Shown here in pieces: positions 48,039 to 56,163 of a stretch of 64,000 nt of DNA. The notes under the pieces are model-generated. The model did no database searches and was not told the DNA's origin. It was given only the letters and a program-made list of their open reading frames with translations. The position numbers and the translations under genes were made by a program. Source of the stretch: Candidatus Thorarchaeota archaeon (GTDB taxonomy: Archaea; Asgardarchaeota; Thorarchaeia; Thorarchaeales; Thorarchaeaceae); NCBI GenBank assembly GCA_008080745.1, contig SHMX01000003.1, forward strand, positions 30,971 through 94,970, in the 5' to 3' direction. Position 1 is the stretch's first letter; every line of letters starts with the position of its first letter.

Positions 48039-50699
48039 TTACATGTTCAGAAATAACCAGGCAAGATGTCTAACCAAATGGGATATCTCTGTTTCAACAA
48101 GTGCAGCAATTGCGAGGAAGAAAGCACAGAAGAGATAAGTCCTCCATACCCTACCATCAGTCAGAAGCTTTCTTGTTTCTTCAGGAATCTTCTCAAATTC
48201 CTCAGCCATGATACTGGGAGTGAGTTCACGAGCAATTCTCAATGATGCTGCAGCAACGAAGAGAAATGCTGGAATCTCAATGATAGCATGGGGAAGAATT
48301 CCTGCCCAGAATATCAAAGGATCTGGTTGCATCATTGCAAGTCCACCAACGGTTAATGCTGTTGAGAGTACTTCAGATATTGCCAAAGCCATTAGACTGA
48401 ATTTGATGTATAAGAGAAGTGTATCCTGTTGTTGAACTTCGGGTTTGTTAAAGAACACTGCTTTATACAATAAGGCTATGACCATTGGAAGCACTATCAA
48501 TGCAATTAGAGTAAATTGGTCGTCATATACAAAATACTCTAAGACAAATAGGACTAACAAGGGTGGGAACCACCAACCACCATCGGTTCCACGTATCTTG
48601 TTTATCAACCATATCAGGAAATATCCCAAGAATAAAATTCCCAATAGAATGCCAACTATCATTCCAATAAAAGCCTCGGCTGTCCATGGTGGTGTTAGTG
48701 CTACAGTGGAATTCAGGAGTATCAAAGACACTATCAAACCTGCAGCCATTGTGAAAATCACAATAAATACAGAGTAGAGTGCATTGGTTTTTTCCTCATG
48801 GCCTTGTCTTCTGACGGCAATCAGCCAGAGAACCAGTGACCAGAAGACAGGTCCGATTAGAAGCATTAGCAATGTTCGTATCAGGTTGTGCTCCAAGATG
48901 ATAGGGAGTATTGAACCTGTGGCTGCAATAGTCCATTCTCCAAAGATAAACTCAAGTCCATTCGGGTCGCCTATCTCTGTTAGGACGGTATATACAAGAT
49001 AGTCCAAAATTCCTGGTGGAATAATATAGGATAATAGAGCTATACCGATGGCTGAAATAATTAAACCACCAAAGAACATGTATACAACATCTTTAATGTC
49101 GCGCACATGCACATTTACCAAAGGTCCTGATTCAATGCCATGTTTTTGACGATATCTATCACTTGAACGGAGATAGTACATGACAAACATGGTTCCAAAG
49201 ATGTATAATGGAACATTGATCAGAAACTCAGACATATACCTAAACAATGCATCAGCTTCTGTTGGAAGCGCAATTAATGGTCGAAGGCGAACTATCTCTA
49301 CTGAAGCATATTCCATTGGTGTAGGCGAAATTCCTAAAATGTAGTCCAAGCTTGGAAATACTATCCAAGTTACAACTGCTAATAGAAATCCACCAATAAT
49401 AGCAAATCCTTCAACACCACCAGAAACACGTTTTCTACTGAAGTGTCCCACAACCCCCAAGAATAGAATCATCAAGAAGGGTATTGCAAGTATTAGTAAT
49501 ACCCAACGAGTGGCATTTATCAGTGCCATATTGCTTGAGGCATTCATTAGTATTGACGCAACAGTAGAATCAACTTGCCCTGGTAAATAGTTGTATGTGA
49601 AATTGTTATTGACAGAAAAGTGAAGAGTTGCTGCCATAATGGATCCTACAAAGGCTGCAATACCGATGGTAGAGATAAGTACAGAAGCGCCATAATTTGC
49701 AAGAGCAGCTTTGAAGTCAAACTCTGATGCTTTAGATCTAAGCTGAGTGAGAGCTTCAAAAGTACGCTTATAGAAAATAACTGCAAAATCTTCAACCAAC
49801 GGGAATATTATGATAGCAAATAAAACGGGTGGAAATGCCAAGACAATTCCAACAAAGTATTGGAATAATACTGTGTTCAGACTGGCGGGATCACCAATCA
49901 ATCCGTAAATGGAAAATCCAATGGTTCCAAGAGATAAGAGAAGATTCAGCCTGAAGAACCACCCTAGTACACCGCGCATCATTTCTTCGCCAATCTTCTT
50001 ATTTCCTAAAGTTAGTCCTGCACCTTTTGCAATCCTATTAGATGCGGGATAACCAAACCGGTATATCCATGTAAGAAATACAATGATACCATATCCATAG
50101 AATGACTCATAATACCCCATGTATACACCGATAGAGGGTAAGAGAGTAGCAAGTCCGATTATTAGATAATCTTTCCATGCATCACTATAAGCCTTAGAGA
50201 TTATCTCTGGATTTAGAGGTTCTTTATCAGGGATATCAAACTGGATATTGTTTAATCGGTCACGGAAACCTGAAAAACCATCGGTCTCGGGCTCATGTCC
50301 AATAATCCTTTTAATAAGATTTGAAAAAGTTCGTTTCATAGGATCTTGTAGAGCCAATTTTATTGCTAATACTAGCATTCCAAACAAAACAGCAAAGAAT
50401 GCTACCATAACCCACGTTAGAAAGTCTTGCAGTGCACTAGCAAAATGAAACAGATATTCCAATGCGAAGAGGTTCCAGAAACCACTATCTGAAACGGGGG
50501 AAGTGAACCCTCCAACTACTCCAATAGGGTAGTACCAAATATTCCATATATAGAAGAATATTGCCCGAACATAGAGTACAGCTAGAAAGGCTTCAATGTA
50601 CCTGTTTCGTTTTGATCTAAATAGAAGTAGATAAACTATTGTCGAGATCAAAGCGGGAGCTAATTCAAACAAGACAGTTGCTAAGTTTAGTTCTGCCAT
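48039..50699 (-). CDS. Large polytopic membrane protein with SpoIIM-like C-terminus
   Basis: About 886 residues with some 18-20 hydrophobic helices and few soluble parts (one near 135-185). The last 200 residues look like the SpoIIM/stage II sporulation M family: a helix-rich region followed by ILPHAIIEIPAFLFVAAASLRIA, which matches the family signature HGxxElPAxxxAxxxGLxL in order. The rest does not match a transporter family I recognise. It sits immediately upstream of the two giant surface-protein genes on the same strand. A link with their export or assembly is inference. The ATG at 50699 follows GAGGTG by five bases, better than GTG 50705. Confidence 0.75.
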   Translation of the reverse strand: MAELNLATVLFELAPALISTIVYLLLFRSKRNRYIEAFLAVLYVRAIFFYIWNIWYYPIGVVGGFTSPVSDSGFWNLFALEYLFHFASALQDFLTWVMVAFFAVLFGMLVLAIKLALQDPMKRTFSNLIKRIIGHEPETDGFSGFRDRLNNIQFDIPDKEPLNPEIISKAYSDAWKDYLIIGLATLLPSIGVYMGYYESFYGYGIIVFLTWIYRFGYPASNRIAKGAGLTLGNKKIGEEMMRGVLGWFFRLNLLLSLGTIGFSIYGLIGDPASLNTVLFQYFVGIVLAFPPVLFAIIIFPLVEDFAVIFYKRTFEALTQLRSKASEFDFKAALANYGASVLISTIGIAAFVGSIMAATLHFSVNNNFTYNYLPGQVDSTVASILMNASSNMALINATRWVLLILAIPFLMILFLGVVGHFSRKRVSGGVEGFAIIGGFLLAVVTWIVFPSLDYILGISPTPMEYASVEIVRLRPLIALPTEADALFRYMSEFLINVPLYIFGTMFVMYYLRSSDRYRQKHGIESGPLVNVHVRDIKDVVYMFFGGLIISAIGIALLSYIIPPGILDYLVYTVLTEIGDPNGLEFIFGEWTIAATGSILPIILEHNLIRTLLMLLIGPVFWSLVLWLIAVRRQGHEEKTNALYSVFIVIFTMAAGLIVSLILLNSTVALTPPWTAEAFIGMIVGILLGILFLGYFLIWLINKIRGTDGGWWFPPLLVLFVLEYFVYDDQFTLIALIVLPMVIALLYKAVFFNKPEVQQQDTLLLYIKFSLMALAISEVLSTALTVGGLAMMQPDPLIFWAGILPHAIIEIPAFLFVAAASLRIARELTPSIMAEEFEKIPEETRKLLTDGRVWRTYLFCAFFLAIAALVETEISHLVRHLAWLFLNM

Positions 50700-50792
50700 A
50701 AACACACCTCGGTGTTATCTGAAGAGTACTTCAGCGTTAGCGGATAGAAAAAGCTTCGTTGGACGAACTACTTTCATCATATTATCGAATCA

Positions 50793-50808
50793 CCGAAAAC
50801 TTAAAATA
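50793..50808 (+). promoter_or_regulatory. Promoter of the ferritin gene
   Basis: CCGAAAAC followed by TTAAAATA is a good BRE/TATA pair; initiation near 50832 would give a leader of about 30 bases carrying AGGAG at 50847-50851. Confidence 0.6.
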
Positions 50809-50862
50809 CTAAACAATAGTTAAATAGACCAGAGTATTCCTAAAACAGGAGAAATAATACAA

Positions 50863-51390
50863 ATGGAAATTAGTAAAGAATTAGCAGATATGATAAATGA
50901 CCAACTGAATTTTGAAATCTACAGTGGTTACATCTATCTTGCAATGGCGGCTTGGTTCGAGGACCAAAATCTTGCGGGTATTGCACACTGGATGGAAATC
51001 CAGTTTGATGAAGAATATGCACATGCAATGAGGTTTTGGAGACATCTTTACGAACGAGGTGCCAAGGTCGAATTGAAGGCTATTGAAGGCCCAAAGACTG
51101 AGTGGGCATCACCTCTAGAGGCATTTGAAGATGCCTATGAACATGAGAAATTAGTCACCCAACGAATCTATAAAATTGGAGAACTAGCTGAAGAACAAAA
51201 GGACAGGGCAACTCTGTCATTTCTCAATTGGTTCTATGACGAACAGGTTGAGGAAGAAGACAAGACCATGGAGATTCGAGATCTACTGAAGATGATCGGT
51301 GATAGTATCCCGGCGCTTCTACAACTAGATGCAAAACTGGGTGCAAGAGGAGAAGCTCCACCGGTACCACAAGAATCGACAGGTCCATAA
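50863..51390 (+). CDS. Ferritin (non-heme, FtnA type)
   Basis: A 175-residue four-helix-bundle iron-storage protein. All ferroxidase-centre positions of bacterial FtnA are kept with an offset of one: Glu18, Glu51 and His54 (EEYAHA), Glu95, Gln128 and Glu131 (YDEQVEEE). It oxidises Fe(II) and stores the mineral in a 24-mer shell. The C-terminus ends in a Pro-rich tail. It has its own promoter and a hairpin terminator, so it is a single-gene unit. Confidence 0.95.
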   Translation: MEISKELADMINDQLNFEIYSGYIYLAMAAWFEDQNLAGIAHWMEIQFDEEYAHAMRFWRHLYERGAKVELKAIEGPKTEWASPLEAFEDAYEHEKLVTQRIYKIGELAEEQKDRATLSFLNWFYDEQVEEEDKTMEIRDLLKMIGDSIPALLQLDAKLGARGEAPPVPQESTGP

Positions 51391-51408
51391 AAACATCTTA
51401 TGTATTGC

Positions 51409-51440
51409 GCGGCTCAGATAGCCGCCACTACTTTTTCTTT
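51409..51440 (+). terminator. Terminator after ferritin
   Basis: GCGGCT-CAGAT-AGCCGC (six pairs) is followed by CACTACTTTTTCTTTTTTTG, 18 bases after the ferritin stop. Confidence 0.75.
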
Positions 51441-51500
51441 TTTTGCATTGATGGGAATAACTTATTTCCTACCGTTTCATTCAATTTCTCTGTGTCAGCC

Positions 51501-53495
51501 ATGTTACCAGAGAAAGTAATTGAATCTGTTAATGAAATTGTTTCAGGAATCCGAGCGAAAGATAACGTCGATAAGATTTCAGGATATCATCGAATACAAG
51601 TTACATCGGAGATTGATCAGGCGATAGATTGGGTAAAAGAAAATATCGATGGATTGGATAATGTCGAAACTAGAATTTTCGAGTACCAGTCAGATGGAAA
51701 AACATCTATTGAAACATGGGACTCATTGTACTCATGGAGCCCAGATTCAGCTATGCTGAAATTGCTAGAACCAGAAGAAAAGATCCTAGCTGATTTTGGA
51801 GCTGAAAAAATATCTTTAGCTGCTCATTCAACCACAGCAGATTGTGAGGCGGAGGTGGTTTTTGTAGGAAAAGGTGAAGAGGATGCAGATTATGAATCTA
51901 AAGATATCAAGGGTAAAGTCGTTCTCACTACTGGTAAAGCAAAAACAGTACATAAGAGAGCGTGCATAGATCGGGAAGCACTTGGTGTTCTTACGTACAT
52001 CCCCCCCTCTGGAAAGAATGAGTTAGCCGCAATTAGAAGATATGAAGGTCTCTGGCCCAACTTGGGAGAGGCGGAGAAGACAAAATTTGGCTTTGCACTA
52101 ACACAGGCTGACGGTATAAAAATAAAAACTTGGTTGGATGACGGAAAAACTGTCAAAGTTAGAGCCCAGGTAAAAGCCGAGCTAGGTACTGGGAAACAAA
52201 GAATTCTCTCAGGATATATCAAGGGAAAAGATGACTCAAAGGAAATATGGGCGTTCGCTCATATATGCCACCCACATCCCGGTGCGAACGATAATGCTTC
52301 TGGAGCAGGTGCATTAGTGGAGTCAATACGAGCCATTAATTATCTGATTAATGAAGGAATCATTCAACAACCTGAGTATTCTATTCGATTCCTCTGGGGA
52401 GCTGAATGGCATTCAACAATTCATCTCATCGATCAAGAAACGGACCTCTTAGAGAAATGCGTGGCAATGATAAATATGGATATGGTTGGTGCAAATCCCG
52501 CTTTGTCTGGAAGTGTAATGAAATTATATCGCACACCCTTCTCTTTACCCTCATCCTTGAACAATATTGTCAGATACTGGATGGAACACGAAGGAAAGAA
52601 ACTACCAAAAGCTGCCAATGGGGGTTCAATCACACCACATGTTTACAGATATAGTAGATATGGAGCAGGAAGTGACCACTTCCTCTTTACTGATGCAACA
52701 GTTGGAATACCAGCCGTGATGCTCAATCAGTTTCCGGATAAATTCTATCACACATCTACTGATACTATAGATAAGATAGACCCATCACAAATGGCTTACT
52801 CAACCAGAGTACTCAGTCTCTCTCTTCTATCAATGGCTCTGAGAAAAACCATGTGCAAGGAGGTCCTATTGACCACTATCAGGAATGAGATGGTCGAACT
52901 TTTGCAAGAAATATCAATGAACGCTATAAGCAAGCTCGGGCAATGTATTGGAGACCCGGAGGATATCTATGCAATGGCGTTTACATTCTTGGGATACGTG
53001 AGAAATTTGGGATTTGCCACACTTGAAAAAGCGAAGACTGAATGGTATCTCATAAGTGAACAAGAGCAGCTAAGACAATCACTCAAGACAAGTATTGAGA
53101 TGAGTTATACTGCAGAGATGGTGGTTTTGAGAAGAGCCTATGAGGGTGCATGTGCGGAGGTTGGACTTGAGGCAAAGGAGGAAGGTCTTATCGACTTGGA
53201 TAAGGTAAGTTTTGAATTAGAGGTCAAAAGGACCTTTAAGTACGCCCTGAGTCCATCAAAAGTATTTGAGGTTGTAGGAGACGAAGCATCATACTATATT
53301 GAGAAAAGAATGAAAGATGAACACTACTTTGACAGAATAGACGAACTGATGAATCTCTCTGTTGAATGGGCTAATCTTGATAATATATGGAAACATTTAG
53401 CCTTCCAGTTCGGTTACTTTGAACAAAAGGAACTTTCCAAGATTGTAAGAGATTTAGAAGCTGGAGGACTTCTTGAAACTCGGAGTACTAGCTAA
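51501..53495 (+). CDS. M28-family (DUF4910-like) metallopeptidase with PA-like insert
   Basis: About 664 residues. The catalytic core has M28 aminopeptidase features: HICHPHPGANDNASGAGA (metal-binding region with the bridging Asp), a WGAEWHS segment with catalytic Glu, INMDMVGAN and FYHTSTDT for the later ligands. Between residues about 110 and 230 a PA-like domain (VEVVFVGKGEE... region with KGKVVLTTGKA) is inserted, as in DUF4910-type peptidases. The C-terminal 200 residues are helical. No signal peptide, so it is cytoplasmic. The longer frame starts inside the ferritin terminator, so ATG 51501 is chosen. coaD begins directly after its stop. Confidence 0.82.
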   Translation: MLPEKVIESVNEIVSGIRAKDNVDKISGYHRIQVTSEIDQAIDWVKENIDGLDNVETRIFEYQSDGKTSIETWDSLYSWSPDSAMLKLLEPEEKILADFGAEKISLAAHSTTADCEAEVVFVGKGEEDADYESKDIKGKVVLTTGKAKTVHKRACIDREALGVLTYIPPSGKNELAAIRRYEGLWPNLGEAEKTKFGFALTQADGIKIKTWLDDGKTVKVRAQVKAELGTGKQRILSGYIKGKDDSKEIWAFAHICHPHPGANDNASGAGALVESIRAINYLINEGIIQQPEYSIRFLWGAEWHSTIHLIDQETDLLEKCVAMINMDMVGANPALSGSVMKLYRTPFSLPSSLNNIVRYWMEHEGKKLPKAANGGSITPHVYRYSRYGAGSDHFLFTDATVGIPAVMLNQFPDKFYHTSTDTIDKIDPSQMAYSTRVLSLSLLSMALRKTMCKEVLLTTIRNEMVELLQEISMNAISKLGQCIGDPEDIYAMAFTFLGYVRNLGFATLEKAKTEWYLISEQEQLRQSLKTSIEMSYTAEMVVLRRAYEGACAEVGLEAKEEGLIDLDKVSFELEVKRTFKYALSPSKVFEVVGDEASYYIEKRMKDEHYFDRIDELMNLSVEWANLDNIWKHLAFQFGYFEQKELSKIVRDLEAGGLLETRSTS

Positions 53496-53984
53496 ATGTC
53501 AAAGAGTAAGAAACCATATTCAAAGGTCATCTTTGCAGGAACATTTGATAGATTGCACGAAGGGCATAAACATCTCCTTCGTGTCAGTCTTAGCCTTGGA
53601 GACCATCTAGCTATAGGTATGACGACGGATAAGATGCTTGAGCAAAAAGCAGATCGGGAATCAATCCAATCATATGAAATGAGATACAACAAGCTGATGG
53701 AATTTCTCAGAGAGGAAAATGTAGTTGATAGATGTGTTATTTTTCCAATCAGCACAATTGAGGGGGGTGCAGATAAGATGGAGGATCTAGATGCATTGAT
53801 AATCTCTGATGATAGAAAAGTGTTGGAAAACGCTTTGAGAATTAATCATCTGAGAGAGAAGAATGGTCTACAGAGATTTCATATTGTGATTGTACCTCTG
53901 GTCAAGACAGAGGATGGAAAACCGCTATCATCAACACGAAAGAGACACGGAGAAACGTTCAGAGAAGAAGATGTTATTTACTAG
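53496..53984 (+). CDS. coaD: Phosphopantetheine adenylyltransferase, archaeal type
   Basis: A 162-residue nucleotidyltransferase forming dephospho-CoA from 4'-phosphopantetheine and ATP. It has the family GTFDRLHEGHKHLL motif (HxGH replacement TxxH..GH), a GMTTDKM segment, and SSTRKR near the C-terminus for ATP phosphate binding. It begins at the base after the peptidase stop (TAAATG), so they are probably translationally coupled. It overlaps the convergent ASKHA gene by four bases. Confidence 0.9.
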   Translation: MSKSKKPYSKVIFAGTFDRLHEGHKHLLRVSLSLGDHLAIGMTTDKMLEQKADRESIQSYEMRYNKLMEFLREENVVDRCVIFPISTIEGGADKMEDLDALIISDDRKVLENALRINHLREKNGLQRFHIVIVPLVKTEDGKPLSSTRKRHGETFREEDVIY

Positions 53985-55240
53985 AGTTTAGCGAACCTAT
54001 GTCCAGTTAGATAGTAACTATCGAAAACCGAATTATTCTCTAAAGGCACATATTTAATTCGAGTGCATAATTCAGATAGTTCTTTTTCCGAGTCATCCAT
54101 GCAACTAAGGTTTATAGCTCCCTCCAAAGCGCCGTGTTTCGCTTGTTCATGATTTGCTTTATCCAGGCTTGGAAATAACCCAATAGTGGTAGCATCAGTG
54201 ATATCAATATTACTCCCGAAAGACCCAGTTAAGAAGAGATATTCAATTTCCTCTTGAGGTACATTTGCAGCATCAAGGAGTGTCTTGATAGCCCCAAAGA
54301 TAGCCGCTTTTGATTGCTGAACCATACGAATATCAGGTTGAGATATGTATATTCTTGTACCAATTGATGCATCAGACGCACTAACAAGAGTGTAGCTAAG
54401 GATAGAATTTCTCTCTTCAATTTGTGGAATTGCAAGTTCCCTACTGATCGAGCCATTTTCATTGATAATGCTGTGTTTCAATAGTTCGGCTATTGCAGAA
54501 ACAACTCCTGTTCCGCATATACCCATAGGTTGACCACTACCAATCACAATAAGATGTGGATTGAATATCTCATCTAGCTCAATATTCGTAATAGCACCTT
54601 GCTCAGCCATCATGCCGCAGTCCAAACTCATGCCTTCAAATGCGGGCCCAGATGGAGCTGAGGTCACAAAATAATCGTCATGTTTTTTGAGGATGATTTC
54701 TGTGTTTGTTCCAATATCCAGAAGGAGCTGGGTATCATAACCCAGCAGTTTTGCAAGATGAGACAAGCATAGAGCATCCGATCCTACAAAGGCATCAATT
54801 ATTCGAGGTATGAAGATAGGCACATCCTGGATGGCATAGAGTTGCACCTCATGACCCTTCACCCATAGCGAATCAAGAAATGAAGGCCGATATGGAGGAT
54901 ATTTGAAACCTGTTACATCATGAGATAAAAAAATATGATGAAGCACAGGATTACCAATTAGTATGGCTTGACTAATGTTATTTTCAGAGATTGTGTTTTT
55001 TATACAAAGCAGTTTAATCTGAGAATCTATTTGCTTTCGGATAGTTGTTGTTAGAATCTGTAAGTTACTTGGAGATTTTTGAACGAAATCAACAAGGCTA
55101 ACAAGCTCAATCCCATATTGAAGCAGGTAGTTGGGTTGAGTGATGGAAAGTTTTTCATTAGATTTACAGGAGAACAATCGAGTGGATATCTGAGAGGTAC
55201 CCATATCGATTGCTAACCTGTACTTTCTCTCACTTCCCAC
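53981..55240 (-). CDS. ASKHA-type ATPase (RACo-like, DUF4445), without ferredoxin domain
   Basis: About 419 residues. Motifs of the corrinoid-reactivating ATPases are clear: AIDMGTSQIST (phosphate 1), GNPVLHHIFL, the FVGSDAL segment, LLLDIGTNTEIIL (phosphate 2), SAPSGPAFEGMSLDCGM and GICGTGVVSAI. In RACo/RamA-like proteins this core is fused to a [2Fe-2S] or [4Fe-4S] domain for low-potential electron transfer; here the N-terminus starts right at the first motif and no Cys cluster is present at either end. It may use a separate ferredoxin to reactivate a methyltransferase corrinoid protein. TTG 55243 or GTG 55240 starts it. The uspA-like gene lies 37 bases upstream on the same strand. Confidence 0.82.
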   Translation of the reverse strand: MGSERKYRLAIDMGTSQISTRLFSCKSNEKLSITQPNYLLQYGIELVSLVDFVQKSPSNLQILTTTIRKQIDSQIKLLCIKNTISENNISQAILIGNPVLHHIFLSHDVTGFKYPPYRPSFLDSLWVKGHEVQLYAIQDVPIFIPRIIDAFVGSDALCLSHLAKLLGYDTQLLLDIGTNTEIILKKHDDYFVTSAPSGPAFEGMSLDCGMMAEQGAITNIELDEIFNPHLIVIGSGQPMGICGTGVVSAIAELLKHSIINENGSISRELAIPQIEERNSILSYTLVSASDASIGTRIYISQPDIRMVQQSKAAIFGAIKTLLDAANVPQEEIEYLFLTGSFGSNIDITDATTIGLFPSLDKANHEQAKHGALEGAINLSCMDDSEKELSELCTRIKYVPLENNSVFDSYYLTGHRFAKL

Positions 55241-55277
55241 CAAATACCACCAGCAAATGGTATCGTAGCAATGACGA

Positions 55278-55727
55278 TTATCTTACCAACATCACTGGAC
55301 AGGATGCATGATGGGCTACCTTGTCGCTGATTGAACCAACGAATAGGCGTTTTATTCCACTTACACCTCTTGAACCCATGATGATGATATCAGCATCGCG
55401 TTCTTCAGCAATCTCAATAATCCGTGATGCCGGATCCCCGTGGGATATGAGGTCAGTCACAGGACAATTAAGTGAGTTTGCTATCTTCTTTGCGTTTTCC
55501 AATATATCCTCACCCAACTTCTGAAGCGCCAGAAAAGGCTGATCGGAAACCGTATCATGATAAGGAGTGGCAGAAACGAGCATTGGTACAACATTCAACA
55601 GAATGACCTCTGCTTCAAGCAATGGCCCCATCGAACATGCATACCGAACAGCTTTGTCCGAGTGCTCGGATCCATCAATTGCTACTAAGATGGTTTTAAC
55701 TTCAACTTTCTCAGATTCTGAACTCAT
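55278..55727 (-). CDS. Universal stress protein, UspA family
   Basis: A 149-residue UspA-type protein: ILVAIDGSEHSDKAVRYA at the start, then IIEIAEERDADIIIMGSRG, and GIKRLFVGSISDKVAHHASC with the ATP-binding G-x2-G-x9-G(S) spacing, so it should bind ATP. Family members respond to stress and often modulate partner enzymes. It is the first gene of a short two-gene minus-strand unit with the ASKHA ATPase. Confidence 0.92.
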   Translation of the reverse strand: MSSESEKVEVKTILVAIDGSEHSDKAVRYACSMGPLLEAEVILLNVVPMLVSATPYHDTVSDQPFLALQKLGEDILENAKKIANSLNCPVTDLISHGDPASRIIEIAEERDADIIIMGSRGVSGIKRLFVGSISDKVAHHASCPVMLVR

Positions 55728-55876
55728 ATCACACCAACATATGATTCAGGGTAAGCGAGCCTTATCTCTCTTGCGCCAAACAAAGTTTGAATCGTAACAA
55801 AAGAATACAGAAACACACAATGAGGTTATATTCCAGTTCGTCTCATTATTCACATAAATATTTGGAGCCATTTACA

Positions 55877-56110
55877 ATGCGAATTACAGGCACACGCTAT
55901 ACAATTGATAAGAAACCTAACGTATTAGAGATGCGACATCAGGGTAGAGTTGTTGCCAAGTTTGAATATGTCGGCAAGACCCTGAATGACTTATCCGATG
56001 AAATTTGGGAGGATTTGAAACGTAAAGGAACAACAGTTCTCAAGGGAGCACTAAAGGATGAGCTCGCAACATTGTTCCCCGGAATCCGAGTTACAGGCCC
56101 ATTGAAATAG
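55877..56110 (+). CDS. Small hypothetical protein
   Basis: About 77 residues: RITGTRYTIDKKPNVLEMRH, then a beta-strand-rich part and a helix EIWEDLKRKG followed by TVLKGALKDELATLF. No family recognised. GGAG lies nine bases before the ATG at 55877; the frame extends to 55787 with in-frame ATG at 55820, less likely. It converges with glyS. Confidence 0.5.
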   Translation: MRITGTRYTIDKKPNVLEMRHQGRVVAKFEYVGKTLNDLSDEIWEDLKRKGTTVLKGALKDELATLFPGIRVTGPLK

Positions 56111-56122
56111 ACAATAATATCT

Positions 56123-56163
56123 GTAAGAGGTCAGAGGTCCGAAAACCTCTTCTCACCTCTTAC
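56123..56163. terminator. Nested hairpin between convergent genes
   Basis: GTAAGAGGT pairs with ACCTCTTAC (nine pairs), and inside it AGAGGT pairs with ACCTCT around CCGAAA. It overlaps the last codons of the glycyl-tRNA synthetase gene and lies 12 bases after the + strand gene. T-tracts are weak. Confidence 0.5.

Noticed and set aside
51405-51500. N-terminal extension of the M28 peptidase
   Set aside because: It starts inside the ferritin terminator hairpin and encodes a Phe-rich stretch from the T-tract; ATG 51501 is better.
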